A DNA stretch of 64,000 nucleotides from Emmonsiellopsis sp. PD_33 (lineage: Eukaryota; Ascomycota; Eurotiomycetes; Onygenales; Ajellomycetaceae). Where the stretch lies: the NCBI GenBank assembly GCA_032988165.1, contig JANTQF010000145.1:19255-83254 (forward strand), written 5' to 3'. Positions 1-12,542 of this stretch are shown one piece after another. The position numbers and the translations under genes were made by a program. The notes under the pieces are model-generated. The model was not told where the DNA came from and did not search any database. It was given only the letters and a program-made list of their open reading frames with translations. The first letter of the stretch is position 1; every line of letters starts with the position of its first letter.

Positions 1-532
1 TCCTATCTATCCCTAGCCTGATCTGCTCCGCCCCATCCCCGCCACCAGTCTCCTCATCCACTTCCCTCTTCGGCCCTAACACCCCGTACTCCCCCTCCTT
101 CAACTCCGGCAGGCCTAGCCTCCTCCTATCCAACGCTTTGACAATCGCACTAGTAATTGCCGCATTCATACTCGGCCGGCCATACTTGGTCAATATCCAG
201 CCCGCCTTCCGACAAGACTCCCACCACGTCTCGACAGGCGAGTGCGGGGAACCCCGCAGCTTCCCGCCCACCTCCCTAGTCTTATCCGCCTCCGTCTCAT
301 CGATCAGCCGCGCGCCAATGATCTCAGCAATCCGCACGAGCGAGACGATGGCTCGTGTGGCGAGCTCCTTGGCCCCGCTGGTGTGGTCTGTGCGCAGGCG
401 AAGGAGCCCGTTGGAGAGCGCCGCTTTTGCTTCGGGGTAGGCGGTCACTTCCAGCTTGTAGGTGGGCAAGCCGGGGGGTGGGGTGGAGAGATCTGGGACC
501 GAGAGGCCAGCGGCGGCTTGCAGGGCTTGCAT
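1..532 (-). CDS. eIF2B-family protein (IF-2B domain), C-terminus outside window
   Basis: The reading frame opens at an ATG at 532 in a good context (CACCATGC) and runs without a stop through the window edge, giving about 177 N-terminal residues. The visible part is helical. It contains a DHTSGAKELA block, then an amphipathic helix (AIVSLVRIAEIIGARLI), then a WWESCRKAGW...GRPSMNAAI block. This arrangement resembles the N-terminal helical domain of the eIF2B alpha/beta/delta, MTR1P isomerase and R15P isomerase superfamily, where the second block precedes the catalytic or nucleotide-exchange Rossmann-like half. That half lies outside the window, so an exchange-factor subunit cannot be told from a sugar-phosphate isomerase-like paralogue. 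No intron is seen in this part. The family call rests on pattern recognition only. Confidence 0.6.
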   Translation of the reverse strand, partial: MQALQAAAGLSVPDLSTPPPGLPTYKLEVTAYPEAKAALSNGLLRLRTDHTSGAKELATRAIVSLVRIAEIIGARLIDETEADKTREVGGKLRGSPHSPVETWWESCRKAGWILTKYGRPSMNAAITSAIVKALDRRRLGLPELKEGEYGVLGPKREVDEETGGGDGAEQIRLGIDR

Positions 533-1401
533 GGTGTGTAGCGAGAGGGCAGGAACGGTAGGAAAAGCTGGACAATGGCGGATTCTGCACTGTACAAAGG
601 GGGCTCTGGTGGATAGGATTGACCGTGTAATGAATGCTGTGAGTTGGAGTTGTTGTCTTGGTAGCATAATACTAGCATTGCGTTGGAGCTGGAGCTGGAG
701 CTTGTGTGGGGTCAACGGGCAGGAAGGCGGGGAGCTTGCAATGGCTTACATCATTGCCCAAACTTAAATTTACGGTGAGGGGATACATAGTTGGGATAAG
801 GTAGGCAATATATCTCAATGATGAACTAACTACATGCCGGAGTTCAAGCTTGTACCACTGACTATTTCATATAATTTTCTCAATCATCGATCCGTAACTA
901 GTAGAATGATTACTGGCGTGCGGGAATATATATTTCGTGCGCATCCATCCATAGACCCCCTAACTGAGGCAAAAATCCCACAATCCAGATGCGTGATAAA
1001 TAGATAAAGTGATCACTGCTTCAAGGAAATGGTATGCAATTAATTCAATTTAATACTCAATCAACACCTGATGTACAAATCCCTTGCGTCTGTGAACCAT
1101 AAAAGGCCCAATGTGATTAGCAACCAACCATTGGAGACCAATGTGTTTAAAAAAACGAAACCAAAAAAAAAAAAAAAAAAAACCGCACAAAAAGCATCAA
1201 TTTCGAATACCAAACATCCTCCCTCCCCTTAACAAACTAGAAACTACCTACATGGGTTTCTCCCTCCTCCCGCGAGCGTGCTCGCTTTTGCTGGTTGGTC
1301 CCTTCTATACAAAAGACTTCAAACACACACAGACAAATAAAAAAAAAGAACAAAACACATCCATCCCAGTATCCCCATGCAACCTATACAGTTCTCACCC
1401 A
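533..1401. other. intergenic region, 5' flank of the eIF2B-like gene
   Basis: No supported gene. It holds the promoter side of the eIF2B-like gene and the 3' flank of the HDA2/3 gene, with an A-homopolymer of about 18 near 1163-1180. Short open frames here have no recognisable family features. Confidence 0.6.
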
Positions 1402-4400
1402 TCAAAACGGAAACCTCAACGCACTCCCCTTATGATTCCCTCCGCCACCCGTCGCCCCAACGCCCGGTCCCGGACTAGCTGGCCGACTCGCCGGTCGACT
1501 AGCCCCAACCTTCGGACTCCTCGGCTGCAAACTGGTCGCGCGCGTCGACGGGCGATTCTTCTTCAGCTCCCTCAATTCCTCTTCCTTCCGATTAAGCATC
1601 TCGTCCCTGCCCGCCAGCGTGGTCTCTAGTTCCGCGATCCGCGCTAGATGCATCTGCTCGTCATTCTTCATGCGGAGCAGTTTGAGCTTCTCCGCGTCAA
1701 TGGCGGCTTTGGATTTCATTTCTTCGAGTTCCTCGTCGCGCTGGCGAAGTTCCATGGCCGCCGTGGCGGCGGCGGTGGAGGCGTTTTGATATTGCTGGCG
1801 CGTGTATTCGGATTGTGAGCGCTCTTGGGTGACGGAGCGTTGGAGGCTGGCGTTTTCCTTGGTGAGTTTGCGGGCTTCTTCAAGGGCGGATTCGAGGGCG
1901 GCCGCGTCGCCGCCGCCTTCTTTGATTGTGTTGCGTGCTTCTTCGAGATCCTTGGATAGAGCTGCTTTTTCATCTTTTAGTTTTGCGATTTCGGCCTTTT
2001 GACGCTCGAGGCGGTCGGCGGATTTCTTGGATGTTTCGAGAGCTTGGTCTAGTTCTGTGCGCATCTTGTGGTACTCGTTGTGTCGGGTTTCGTAGCGGTG
2101 TTGGAGGCGGGAGAAGTTTGATTCGGTTTGTTGGAGACGGGCTTGGGTAGATGTGAGGGCGGTTTGAAGTTGGCGGACTTGTTCTTCGAGATCCTTTTGG
2201 GCTTGGATTATGCTGCGGTCGCTGAGCTGAGACGGACGCTCAGGGGATTGAGTTTGGGGTTGCGTTTGTGTTTGTGTTTGGCCTTTCATTGAGTCGCTAA
2301 TGTGGGTAATGTCTTGGAAGGGGGTTGTCCGTTGTCGTTTTGATGGGTTGACATCTTCTTCGGTTTCACCCTCCTAGATTAATTCATTAGCGTGATAGAG
2401 ATAGTATTCGGGAACCAAGAAAATTACTTACCAGCCAGCGTTTTTGTCTTGATGCTGTCATTTCCCGCAGCTGGTCTGGTTGCAAAATAGGCGGGCTCTC
2501 ACTGGCTTCTTCAATAGGTATTACTTCAACCACTGGAAGAGACCATACTTTGGAGCCTCGCTTGAAGAACTTGATGACTTCTTGTGCATATTCTTGAACA
2601 TCTAGAGCGTCATCCTGAACCTCTCCAGCGGTGTTACTAAGATCTCTCGTATACTTGACAAGAAGCCGAAGTCGACTGAGTTCAGATAACCGCGGTAAGG
2701 ACCGTTCAATATGTTCGCATGTATTAGAGACAAGTAAACGGATAACCGGCAATAGGTTCTCATTGGGGGAGAACTCGGTGCGTAGCTGCTGGATCGATTG
2801 GTTGTCCGCGTCGAAAGAATTATCGAAAGCGATAATGGCCGCCGGAGTTTTGTATGGTGTCATTCTTCGATCATCACTCGTTGTTCGTATAGCAAAGCTA
2901 AGTTGCCCTTTGTATAGGCATAGCTCATTAGGGGTATCTATCATCCGTTGAATGTGTGTAAATCCCTTCCCCACCAAGTAATTTTCCACGATCTTCACAG
3001 CTTTGGCTGTTTTTGCTACGACAATGACATGGAAATCTTCGTTTACAGCTTCGTCAACAAAGTAGCCGAGGAACTGAAACTTGGAGCTCGAGTACTCAGC
3101 CCACGCAGTTTCTTTGGCTGGGTCAGCAGCAGGAGCAGCAGGTTGGTCCGGTAGGTTCAAATCGGGATGTATAGTTATGTTGTTCAGCTGTTCCAACATG
3201 TGTTCCATCTTAGGTACAAGCGCATCATACTATATCCACGTTAGATTCGCGTACATTTTGCTTCAAGAAAACACAAACCTCAGAGCTGGTACTTATCGTG
3301 CTAGTTCCTAGCGATGAAGCCTCATCCAGGAATTTTTTGATAGTGTTCCTTTCGGCGGTCAGGACAATGTCGTAATCATCCTTAACTCTAGAATCCATAG
3401 AAACGGGAATTGCGAATTCGTAGGGCCCTAGTTGGATACCATGGTGTGCAATTTCTGACTCCCCAGCCACAGCGGCGTGTTCCAGAGTTTGTATATGGTC
3501 CTCCATAGGCTCTAAAGGTGTTTCTAGGAGCTCTGTCGGGCCTGCAAGATTAGGTTGCGCCTCCGCTAGTGACTCAGCCGTTTCAACTGGATTTTCAACC
3601 GTGTAATGTAGAGCTTGGGGTGCAATGAATGCGGGAGGGGCCTCAGTCGTGGGAATAACATGCTCCTTATGGACAGGCTCTTTGTCCACGCGAACGTTTA
3701 GTGGAGAGGCATGATCTCTGGCGGGGAGGGATTGGATCGGTTCGATGTCGCCTGCAGATGAAGGGGTTGCACTGGCACTGACAGGTTGCTGCTGTCCAGC
3801 AAGTGACCGCTCGTGGGCGCGAAGGAATCTCATCTTGTCTCTGAACGACGTTCCTGGGTTGCTGCGGATGGCTTCTTCCATGCTAAGAGGTGGGTTCGGG
3901 GACCCATTATTTGGTGTTGAATCATTCATGATTTGAAGAGGACTCGCGGCAAAATTAGATGGTGGTCGTGTATTATTCCTGGAAGACAACTGGGATGGCA
4001 CGGAAGGCTGACTAAAAATATTTTGTGGCAGGCTTTCAGGGATGGTGTCTCGACTTCCGTTGGAGGAACCCCCTACTCGATGAAGGGGAGTCTGATATGC
4101 TAAAGCTTAATGTAAATGAAAATGACGTCAGAATAGAGTTATTGGTGAAAGCTCACCAAGCGACGATGTCTGGGGCCAATCGGCCACTCCCAGGGGTTGA
4201 TAGGGAGAAATATAGATCGGGGTATGAGATAGCGTGGATTGGGTCAGTTGAGATTGGCTGTTGTTTTGGCTATACTGTAACCGTAGCCGAGATTGCGGAG
4301 TCTCAGCAATCTCGAGGATGGTGCTTGTATTGTTGGAACTGGAGTGCGTGTACCCGAGGGACGAATTGCGCTGGACAGTTCTCTGTGAAGTAACTGCCTC

Positions 4401-5275
4401 GCTGGTTGGCCGAACAATGCGGACAGAGCAGTGACTAGAAGGTTCCAAGGATGTTGAACTTTGCTGCTGCTGACTTGCGGTGGACTCCTCGATGGTTTGT
4501 GTCGAGAGAGCTTGATGGTGACTCCTGGTTAAAACTTGGTGTTGACTTTGGGTAGAGGCAACACCGCTTGACTGCGTTGGCTGATCAGAGGAGTCTGGAC
4601 AATACAAGCTACCGCTTAGAGTGGATGCCTGAGAAGGGATTGAGGAAAGCTGAGAATTCGTAGAAGATGAAATAGCAGCACTTTGGCTGAAAGCGGATTG
4701 TTGGGACTCCGGGACTGTGGAGCCCAATACAGAGCGGGATGTCGAAGTTGACGGGACGAAACTGGAAGATGACAGCCGACTAGGTTGGATTGGCCTGTTA
4801 CCAGCACTTCTTGATTGCCTTTTCTTCCTGTTCCAAATCCGGATGGCAGCGTCGTTCGCAAAATGTTTGGGTTCCTGGAGAATGAGAGTTCAGTTTTAAG
4901 GTTGCCACAGCAAAACAGACGCAACAGAAATATGATAGGAATGGAGAGAATACGAGCACACGCGCTTGCACACATGAGAAGGAAAAAAATAACCCAAGTA
5001 AACGACATTTCCACGGATCTAATCGCGTGTTTTATTCAACTTACCCAAGTAGGTTCGTAAGGCCCTTCCCAAGCAATGAGGTACTTGTCACTGGATTCTT
5101 CGAGAATACACTTTATAGGATACTCCTGATCACTATGGACAGAAATTTCATCCGACAGGGTAACCAAACTCTCTGATTCCGTAGTAGTCGTGTCCTGGGT
5201 GCTGTGTGGTTGGCTAGATTTGCGCGATGATGAGATGATATGTGCAGTGGTGGAAGTGTTTCCTGTCTGTCCCAT
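1402..5275 (-). CDS. chromodomain + HDA1-complex subunit 2/3 domain protein
   Basis: Five exons close in frame: 5275-5045, 4874-4157, 4072-3279, 3229-2432 and 2373-1402, giving 1170 aa. Residues about 50-90 form a chromodomain (YPIKCILEE...YLIAWEGPYEPTW) that is split exactly at its conserved Trp by intron 1 (donor GTAAGT). A Ser/Gln/Thr-rich linker follows. From about residue 530 to 850 comes an HDA2/3-type fold, a degenerate SNF2-helicase-like domain, with the MDSRVKDDYD and YDALVPKMEHMLEQL blocks. Residues about 890-1100 form a long coiled coil. In yeast, Hda2/Hda3 are non-catalytic partners of the class II deacetylase Hda1. The chromodomain suggests targeting to methylated histone H3, as in the Neurospora HCHC complex, but that is inference. 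The acceptor of exon 3 (TAG at 4075-4073) is the only one in the vicinity with good consensus that keeps frame. Start ATG is 5275; no in-frame ATG lies upstream. Confidence 0.85.
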
Positions 5276-5698
5276 TATGCATGCAGGGAGACGGGGTAGC
5301 CACAATCCATTTTAGCGAATAAGGGGAATATCAGGAACTGCACAAATAGAAGATAGGGGTCTGTCTTATAACACAGAGAACACTGCAATATGAAGAGAAA
5401 CGGGGGCGAGGAATGCAAAGACATCAAGCGGGAGATTGGATGCGATTGAAGCACGGAAGATGCATCGCTGACTTAGCACGGATCGGCGGCACGTGACATC
5501 GTGGCCCAGAGTATGTGCGGCTCCACCGACTTTGGCGATGACGGGAACTAAAAACTCACCCGGATAAAGGTTTGTTTTTTTGCCTCTGGAAGTTTATTAT
5601 TGATGTCTATTGCGGCTGGCATCATCTGGGATCGTCTAGTTTCTATGTACAAAATGCTTCGAAAATAGAAATCTGTGTATGTGGTCTATCACTCCACT
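5276..5698. other. intergenic region between two minus-strand genes
   Basis: This is the 5' flank of the HDA2/3 gene and the 3' flank of the monooxygenase gene. I see no coding potential and no clear repeat. Confidence 0.6.
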
Positions 5699-7278
5699 CT
5701 ATGCCTGCTCCGTCTTCCACGTTTCAAAATCAAATCCCACGTCCTCCAGTGTTCGGCACACACGTCTATCCTCTCCCTTCTCATTGAATGCCTTCTTGAT
5801 CAACGTAGTCCGCTCCCGAGTCCATTTCTGCTTCTCATCCCAATAAGTACACTCCTTCCCCTGGCCGTCGTTCTCGAGTCCGTCTCTCCGCTCTGCCTGC
5901 GCCGCCCAGTCATACATCGAGTTAAGATAAGCAGCATCACGAGGGTACGGCATGACATGAAACTCCTTGCCAGCTCCGCGTTCTGCAACCATCGCGTCTT
6001 CCCAGTCCTTCATCTCCTTCTTTGATGGAAGATTGAGCCTGCCAGACCAGACTCGCGCAAAGACCGCGGCCTGGTTTTCTGCCATAGGGAACGGGATGAC
6101 TTTTTGGTTCAAGACGGGGAAGACTAGGGTAGGGTGTTCCATATAAAACATTTGCTGGTAGACGTGCAGCGTCCGGTTCCCGTCTTTGATAACGGGGGGT
6201 TGGAGTGACGATAGGAACGGGAACGAGTAAAAATACCCCGTGCAGAACACAACCGCATCCACGTCTTCTTCGATTTCCCCATTCTCGAATCGTACTGCTC
6301 GGTTGTGGGTCGTAGGTGGGAGGAATTCAACGATCTGTGGATATTCCTTCTGACCATTGACCGGGCCAGCTACGAAATATGAGATGGACCGTGAAGAAAG
6401 GAGGACCGGTCCCCGACACAGTTTACTAATCTGGGAGGCGATATCAACCCCCGATGCAGAGTTACCCACAACAACGACCTTCTTATCTTTGAATGCGGTA
6501 GGGGAAGAGTAAGATTTGGAATGCGTCACCGCGTTGGGATACGCTGCCGTCCATGCCGATAAACCGGGTATAGATGGAACAAAAGGGAGAGTATAATGCC
6601 CACTTGCGACGACAACGGCGTCGTAGATATCAGTTTCCTGAGATCCGCTTTGAAGATGCTTCCTCGTGACTGCCCAGGTCCCAGCTTGGGCATCCTCGAG
6701 TTTAACATCTATAACCTGTACCTGGAACTGGATGAGATGCTTTATATCCACGCTATAGGTTTCCAGATACTGGTGGACAACGCCAAACGGAGGAAACAGC
6801 GGCGCATCTACCGGGAATGGCAAATCCGAAAACCGCATCAGGGTATGCGGAATGTTGGTCTCCAGCCCATCGTAGAGCGGCGATACGAATGAGGCTTCTC
6901 GGGCAATCTTCTCATCCGACCCTGGCGATTGTGTCGAATGCCAGACAGGCTCTTCGACGGGTAAATGTGGATTTGTTTGTGGGATATCGATGGTCTGTTG
7001 GTTCTTATCCGCGGCGGACGAGTAATTCCATACCCCGCCTGCTCGAGGGCGCTGTTCGAAAATATCAATCTTTTCAAAACATTTTTCGGCTAATAGATAC
7101 CTACATCGCCATGTTAGCATTTAATCAATCGACAGACACCAATCTTGCACGAAAGGCATTTTGGTAATGATTATCTGAACAAGGGACATCGAGACACCTA
7201 CTTTGCCGCTGCCAACCCCGATGACCCCGCGCCAATAATCGCGACCTTCTGCACCCGGTGGAGAGGAGGCGGGTGCAT
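5699..7278 (-). CDS. FMO-like flavin-dependent monooxygenase
   Basis: Two exons (7278-7202 and 7100-5699; donor GTAGGT, acceptor GTAG) give 492 aa. The first exon carries the FAD-binding Rossmann motif IIGAGSSGLAAAKY, interrupted by the intron right after it. EQRPRAGGVWNY follows as the second FAD contact. A second nucleotide motif, VVVVGNSASGVDIASQIS, is the expected NADPH site, and the NAVTHSKSY segment just before it sits where FMOs have the FxGxxxHxxx[YF] signature. The C-terminal half (VDAVVFCTGY) is also typical. Length matches fungal flavin-containing monooxygenases, which oxygenate soft nucleophiles (N, S) with NADPH and O2. The substrate is unknown and no biosynthetic cluster surrounds it. 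The frame stays open upstream of 7278, but only with non-ATG codons. Confidence 0.85.
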
Positions 7279-8465
7279 CTTCTGTCTATGTTTGTTCACA
7301 AGTATCTGTAGACTACCGTCGTTTGCTGAAAGACGCGGCGCGCGAGACGTGCATTTCATACGACCATCTATTACCCTCAAGAACTCATCGTACTGTTGAA
7401 TCAACCTCAGCCTGCACGCAATTCCCCTAGTCTCCCGCACATTTTTAGCGTTGGTAGATAACGTGCAGGCACTGGCCAGTCGGCGCCGTGTCGGTAACGG
7501 CAATTGTCCGCCCGGTAAAGCCAATAGAGCCGGGGAAAGATACCGGGGGGAAGAAAGCTTACTAGATGCTGGTCACACTGGTTCTGGACGGCTCATTCTA
7601 TATAAAATATATGCCCATACTACATATTTATTAGCATTTAGAAGCGATATTTGTTGATGGTGAGCCTTGAATCATGTTTGGCTTATCCATCGATAAGCCG
7701 TGCAGCACCCCACTCTCGATATCGCAGTGCGTTGCCGTGCTGATGGCGTCATTAGAATTTAGCGGAATATTCTCGGATATGTCTGGGGTTGTTTCGGAGA
7801 ATATTGGGTTTCCAGTGGGTCAGGCTTGGTATGGCCAGCATCGTGCTGCTCGATCTGGATTTGTTGAAGATATGGTCAACATTGACCCGTTCAACATCTT
7901 TGGAATCTTGAACAAATCATGAAACACTTGGATTTTCCATTCTATATGGGCCTTTAATTCTTGCTTGTCATTGTTGCTTCGTTGATATTCGAAACTTTTA
8001 CCCGTAGCAATGTTGGTGCTCTGTAGTATCTTTTGAAAATAAAAGCTACTATATAATGGGTCCATATTGTCGGTACTGCCGATGTTTGGAGTCCTTTTTG
8101 TGGCCTCAAGCAGCTCAAGGCCATAGTTAGACTGATGAAAGCTGCAATGGGTAATAAAGAGACTTGTTGGTTGCATTCCAGGCCTGAGGTCGTGCTGGAT
8201 CCTGACTAAGCGTGTTAATACCACGTGACCGTGAGCGCGTCTAGGCGCGTCTGGCGATTAGAAGCTCATCCGCCTTTCCTTGTTGGAGATATCTGCCTGG
8301 TGGACGCATATTCACAGCACCCCCATTTCGCACCGCCGATCAAGAGGACAGATACCGCTAAGGTATATTATCGGGTCTTCTCAACGCCATGAACACGACT
8401 ATTCCCCCGCGGTAGCTTTTTCCAACGGTATAGACGCCATCGGTGGCGTGGGGAAGCAAAACACA
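7279..8465. other. divergent intergenic region
   Basis: About 1.2 kb between the 5' ends of the monooxygenase (-) and the telomere-binding gene (+), so it must hold both promoters. Small open frames on both strands show no family signature. The roughly 130-codon minus-strand frame at 7820-8224 starts with a plausible ATG but I recognise nothing in it. Confidence 0.55.
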
Positions 8466-11400
8466 ATGGAGCTCCCATCAACGTCCATATCAAACTCCAC
8501 CCCTACCACTGACACAACCACGACAGCAACACCCCTGTCAAGGAGCACAACTTCTACCCCAATCGCGAAGCTCTCCCCATCGCTGCCCGACATTCCCACG
8601 CGCCACGTCCGTGCTGTCGTAATCCTGCTCTGGCCCTTCTCATCTGTCACCAAGCAGCTTGGCGTTCTTCTTTCGGAACCTGACTTCCGCCTGCGAGGTA
8701 CACGGGGCCAGGTGAAGGCAAAGTTCCGCGGCCCGAGTGCGGAAGCGGTTGCTAAGTCGCAGATTGGGATTGGGGACACGGTGGTGTTGGGCCTTGAGGG
8801 CGCGAGGTGGATTAGTCGGGATGCGGGGGCGAATAATGACGCGGAGATTGGGACTCCGGGAAGGGAGAGGGGGATTGAGTGGGACTTGATGTTTGATGGG
8901 AGAGTGGTTATTGAGGTATGATTTCACATGGCTTTTTATTAGGAGCAGGATGGGAGGTTAACCAATCTTTTATAGGTATATCGTGATTCGAAGCTGTTCA
9001 AAACGATCGACGTTCAAGCCCCCCGGGAAGAACAGAATGGCAATGAACCTGCGGCGCCTTCAACGCCTACCCGCTCAACATCAACGCCACAGTATCTGGT
9101 CGACGGTGAATCGCCTCGTCCGGAGACCTCGGGCAATTGGTCGTCGCCTGCATTTTCACAAAGAGTCAGTGCTTCGTTTGGATCCCTTTCGAATTCAGCA
9201 TATGACCCGCTTGCGGAAGAGGATGGGTATATTTGGGGGAAGGGGCGGAAACGGACAAAGTTTGGGAGGCCGAGCAATGAGTGGGTGTTTGTAGATACGC
9301 CGCCTAGTCCGACGCAGGAAACGGCGGATAATTGGGAGGATGAAGAGATGGAATCTGAGATGGAGGAAGTGAGCCGGGAAGCGGAACAACAGAAAGATGT
9401 TATGATGTGCCCGCCCTCGCAGGGAGATACTGTTCCAAACTCCCAAGTCACCGTTGATATGAACGAGCCTTCCCATGAGCAGGAAGAAGAGACACGGGCC
9501 TTCCGGCCACCGAAACTGGCTGTGCAGACGGAAAATATGGACAGCTTTACTTTACAACCAGAATCGAACACTTTAGGTGGACTTGAGAATACCTTTGCAC
9601 GTCAAGCTGAGGGTGTCTCCGGTATATATACCCAGAGTACAAATTGGAATATCACACAATCGCAATCGCAACAACCTACCATTACGCCATTTACCTCTCT
9701 CGGAAACTCGTTCGAACAAATTTCAAACTCATTTAATGAAAACTCCACCACTACCCCTCGACTACAACCGGTTTTGTCCCCTGGTATGCCAATTGTATCT
9801 CCCCTCGAAACGGCACTCGCAGGTACCCTTAACAGTATTCAGCACTCACGGAGCCCATTAGCGAGTCAGGTTTACCCTACGGATGACACGGCTCCGCATG
9901 TCGATACGTACTCGCCCATCGTTGGAGCGGCGGGTGAAAATGTGCATGGCGAGGGAGAAAATAGCCAATTAGCTTCAATCCAGCACCAGGAGCTTAATTA
10001 TATCGCCAGTCAGAGTGTTGATTTTGTCGATGGCCGCGCTGCTTCACCGATTCCGGATATGAATGCAAAGGAACAAGTGCATGTAGTTCCCGATTCGCAG
10101 CCTGACATGGTTAATCAGCACAAACCATTGGGTTTCCAAGTCACTGGGAATGACCAAACGCCACAAGATGCTATAATTGCCCACGAGGGAATTGATAATA
10201 TGGAATTGGATGAAGTGTGGGATCATGCTGTTTTGCCTATGCCACAAGACTTATCGCGCCATGGTAATGGAGTTGAGAAGGATGGGGCTGAAAACTTGGA
10301 ATATGCAAATGAAGAAGGGATAGAGGAAGAATTTCAGGAGGAAATCGAAGAGGAGCTAGAAGATCGGAGGCAGGTAGATGCATATGAATTGGAGGAAGAA
10401 GAGGAGGACGAAGAGGAAGAAGATGACATCGAGGACATTGAAGACGAAAGGGAAAGTGATTCGGAAGGGGAACCGGAGCAAGTGTTTAGGAAAGAGAAGA
10501 TATCACTAGAGGTAAAGGAGCAGGCACTTGGTGGTGAAGTGGAACCGCTACGAAATGAAGGCCTAGGACAAGAGGGCGAGGAGGAGGAAGAAGAGGAACA
10601 AGAAGGGGAACAGGAGGTGGAGGAGGAGGAGGAGGAGGAGGAGGAGGAGGACATGGAAATGTATTCTGACGATGAGATGCCACACGCCTATGAAGAAGCC
10701 TCGTCACAATATGATTCGGACGAACCATCGGACGAAGAGTCGGAGTCTCGATACGCGGTGGAGAGTGCGATATCTCCCAAGCGTGCATATCCCACTCAAC
10801 CCCCCTCACAACCAGAAATAATTGTTTTGGATAGTGATAGTGAGGAAGAGGGCATGGCGCCGGCGCCCAACTATCATCCGCAAGTGCCAGCAATGGACTT
10901 AAATGGGCCACAGGCAGCTTATGACCAGATTGAGCAGGCGGATATACCACCACGAGTCGTCTCTTCCGTTGGCATCGAACACCCTGCTGTATTCGATGAG
11001 GTCGCCCAGCAACAGGACATGGAGCATGAAGCAGAAACCACCATCCATGTGTCAGAGGAATGGACAGGATTCACTGGAGTCAATGAACAGGTAGCAGATC
11101 AAAGATCTGAGGAAGTACAGCCCGAAGAAGAATATTTCCATGGAAGCCCGTCATTTTCGCCCGCTTCCGTGTCTGATAAGGAGTCGGTCATTGAATCAGA
11201 CACCCATAATGAAATGGTAATTGATCCCGAACTATACCAATCGGAGCAACGAAGGGGTTCAACCCCGCGTAGGGCTGATCTTGGATTTTCTCTCGACGGC
11301 GCATCCGACGCTTGGCATGGCCCAAGGGTATTGGTTTCACCGGATTCAAAGGGCCGACTACACACTCCTGTAGCAACAGAGGAAACTGTTCCTGTTGAGA

Positions 11401-12542
11401 GGGAGACCACACCTCTACATACCCAACCAGTCGAACCTAGAACACCCATCCGGCAAATGTCAGAAGATATACAAGACCTGTTGGATGCCCAACTAACAGG
11501 GTCTATGGGATCGGCTGCCGTCGAGGATACAACACTGGTGGAACGATCTGAAGAGATCCTTGTTTCGCCTGTTTCGCGGAATCATGCTGACAACCTCGAC
11601 ATCTCCCAAGCCCCTCCTCTACCTGAAGCAGCAGAATTGCAGCAGCCCAAGGATTTGGATGTGATCGAGAAAGAAAACGATGCCGGAAGCCCTCCAAGTC
11701 GCCAGACTTCCCAGGAGGCTGCAGAGACCCCCGCGACCGAATCACTTAGCGGCCTACAGCCGAATATGAGCGCCACTGGTCTACGTAGCCGTCTCTCCTA
11801 TTTTCATCCACTATCTACTCTCGTCGATAGCTTCAGTAAGCCAACCGATACAATATCAGTTGTTATCTCGTCTTCTCCAATTTCGCAAGCCACCAAGGGA
11901 CCGCGCGAATACTTTGCAACCCTCCAACTCACTGACCCCTCCATGTCTGGTAAGACGATATCCGCCCAAATATTCCGGCGAGTCAAATCTTCCCTCCCCG
12001 TCGCGACGAAGGGAGACGTGGTCCTCCTCCGTGATTTCAACGTCCAAAGCATGAACCACAAAATGATGCTCCTCGCCTGTCCACCAAGTTCCTGGGCGGT
12101 CTTCCCGCAAGGTAGTGATGAGAAGGTCCAAATGAACGGGCCACCTGTCGAATTCGACACCGAAGAAAGCGAATATGTCTCCGGTTTACGACAATGGTTT
12201 CTCGAAGAGGGGGAAGAATTAGCCAGCAAACACGAATATTTAGCAGCTAGAGAACGGGAACGTGCAAGAAGCACAGAAACGGGAAGTTCCGTTTCCGTGT
12301 CCGTTTCCGCCTCCAGCGAGGTGGGGAGTAGCCCCAGCGCCGCGACTGCTGATAGCATTAACGGAGAGAAATCAAACGTCTTCAAGAAATATGCGAAACC
12401 GAAGAAGAAAAATAAGAAGAGACATCGGCGGATCACGATCCATGAATTGAGGGATGGGCGGCGGTATGCAGAGGTTGGGTCGCCGTCGGACAAGGATATT
12501 ATTCACGAGCTGAGGGATGGGACGGTTTATGCTAATTTGTGA
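8466..12542 (+). CDS. telomeric ssDNA-binding protein with POT1/CDC13-type OB folds
   Basis: Two exons (8466-8915 and 8976-12542; 60-bp intron, donor GTATGA) give 1338 aa. The first in-frame ATG is 8466. Residues about 45-150 (RAVVILLWPFSSVTKQLGVL ... VVLGLEGARW, into exon 2) have the beta-strand pattern of an OB fold. The C-terminal part, about 1085-1230 (YFHPLSTLVDSF, EYFATLQLTDPS, VLLRDFNVQSMNHKMML), matches the Telo_bind OB fold shared by POT1 and Cdc13. In between is a long disordered linker with an extreme Glu/Asp-rich stretch around residues 580-710. The last about 35 residues contain an imperfect tandem (HELRDGRRYAEV / HELRDGTVYANL) after a Lys/Arg-rich block. Expected role: capping telomeric G-strand overhangs with Stn1/Ten1 or shelterin-like partners in the nucleus. 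Whether it is the Cdc13 or the Pot1 counterpart is not decidable here. Confidence 0.75.

Noticed and set aside
1..590. Several overlapping plus-strand open frames of 60-100 codons at the left edge
   Set aside because: They are antisense shadows of the minus-strand eIF2B-like frame, which has a good ATG context and family-like helices.
10334..10953. Ser-rich and Pro-rich minus-strand open frames
   Set aside because: Complement of the Glu-rich acidic linker of the telomere-binding protein; GAG/GAA repeats read backwards give Ser or Pro runs.
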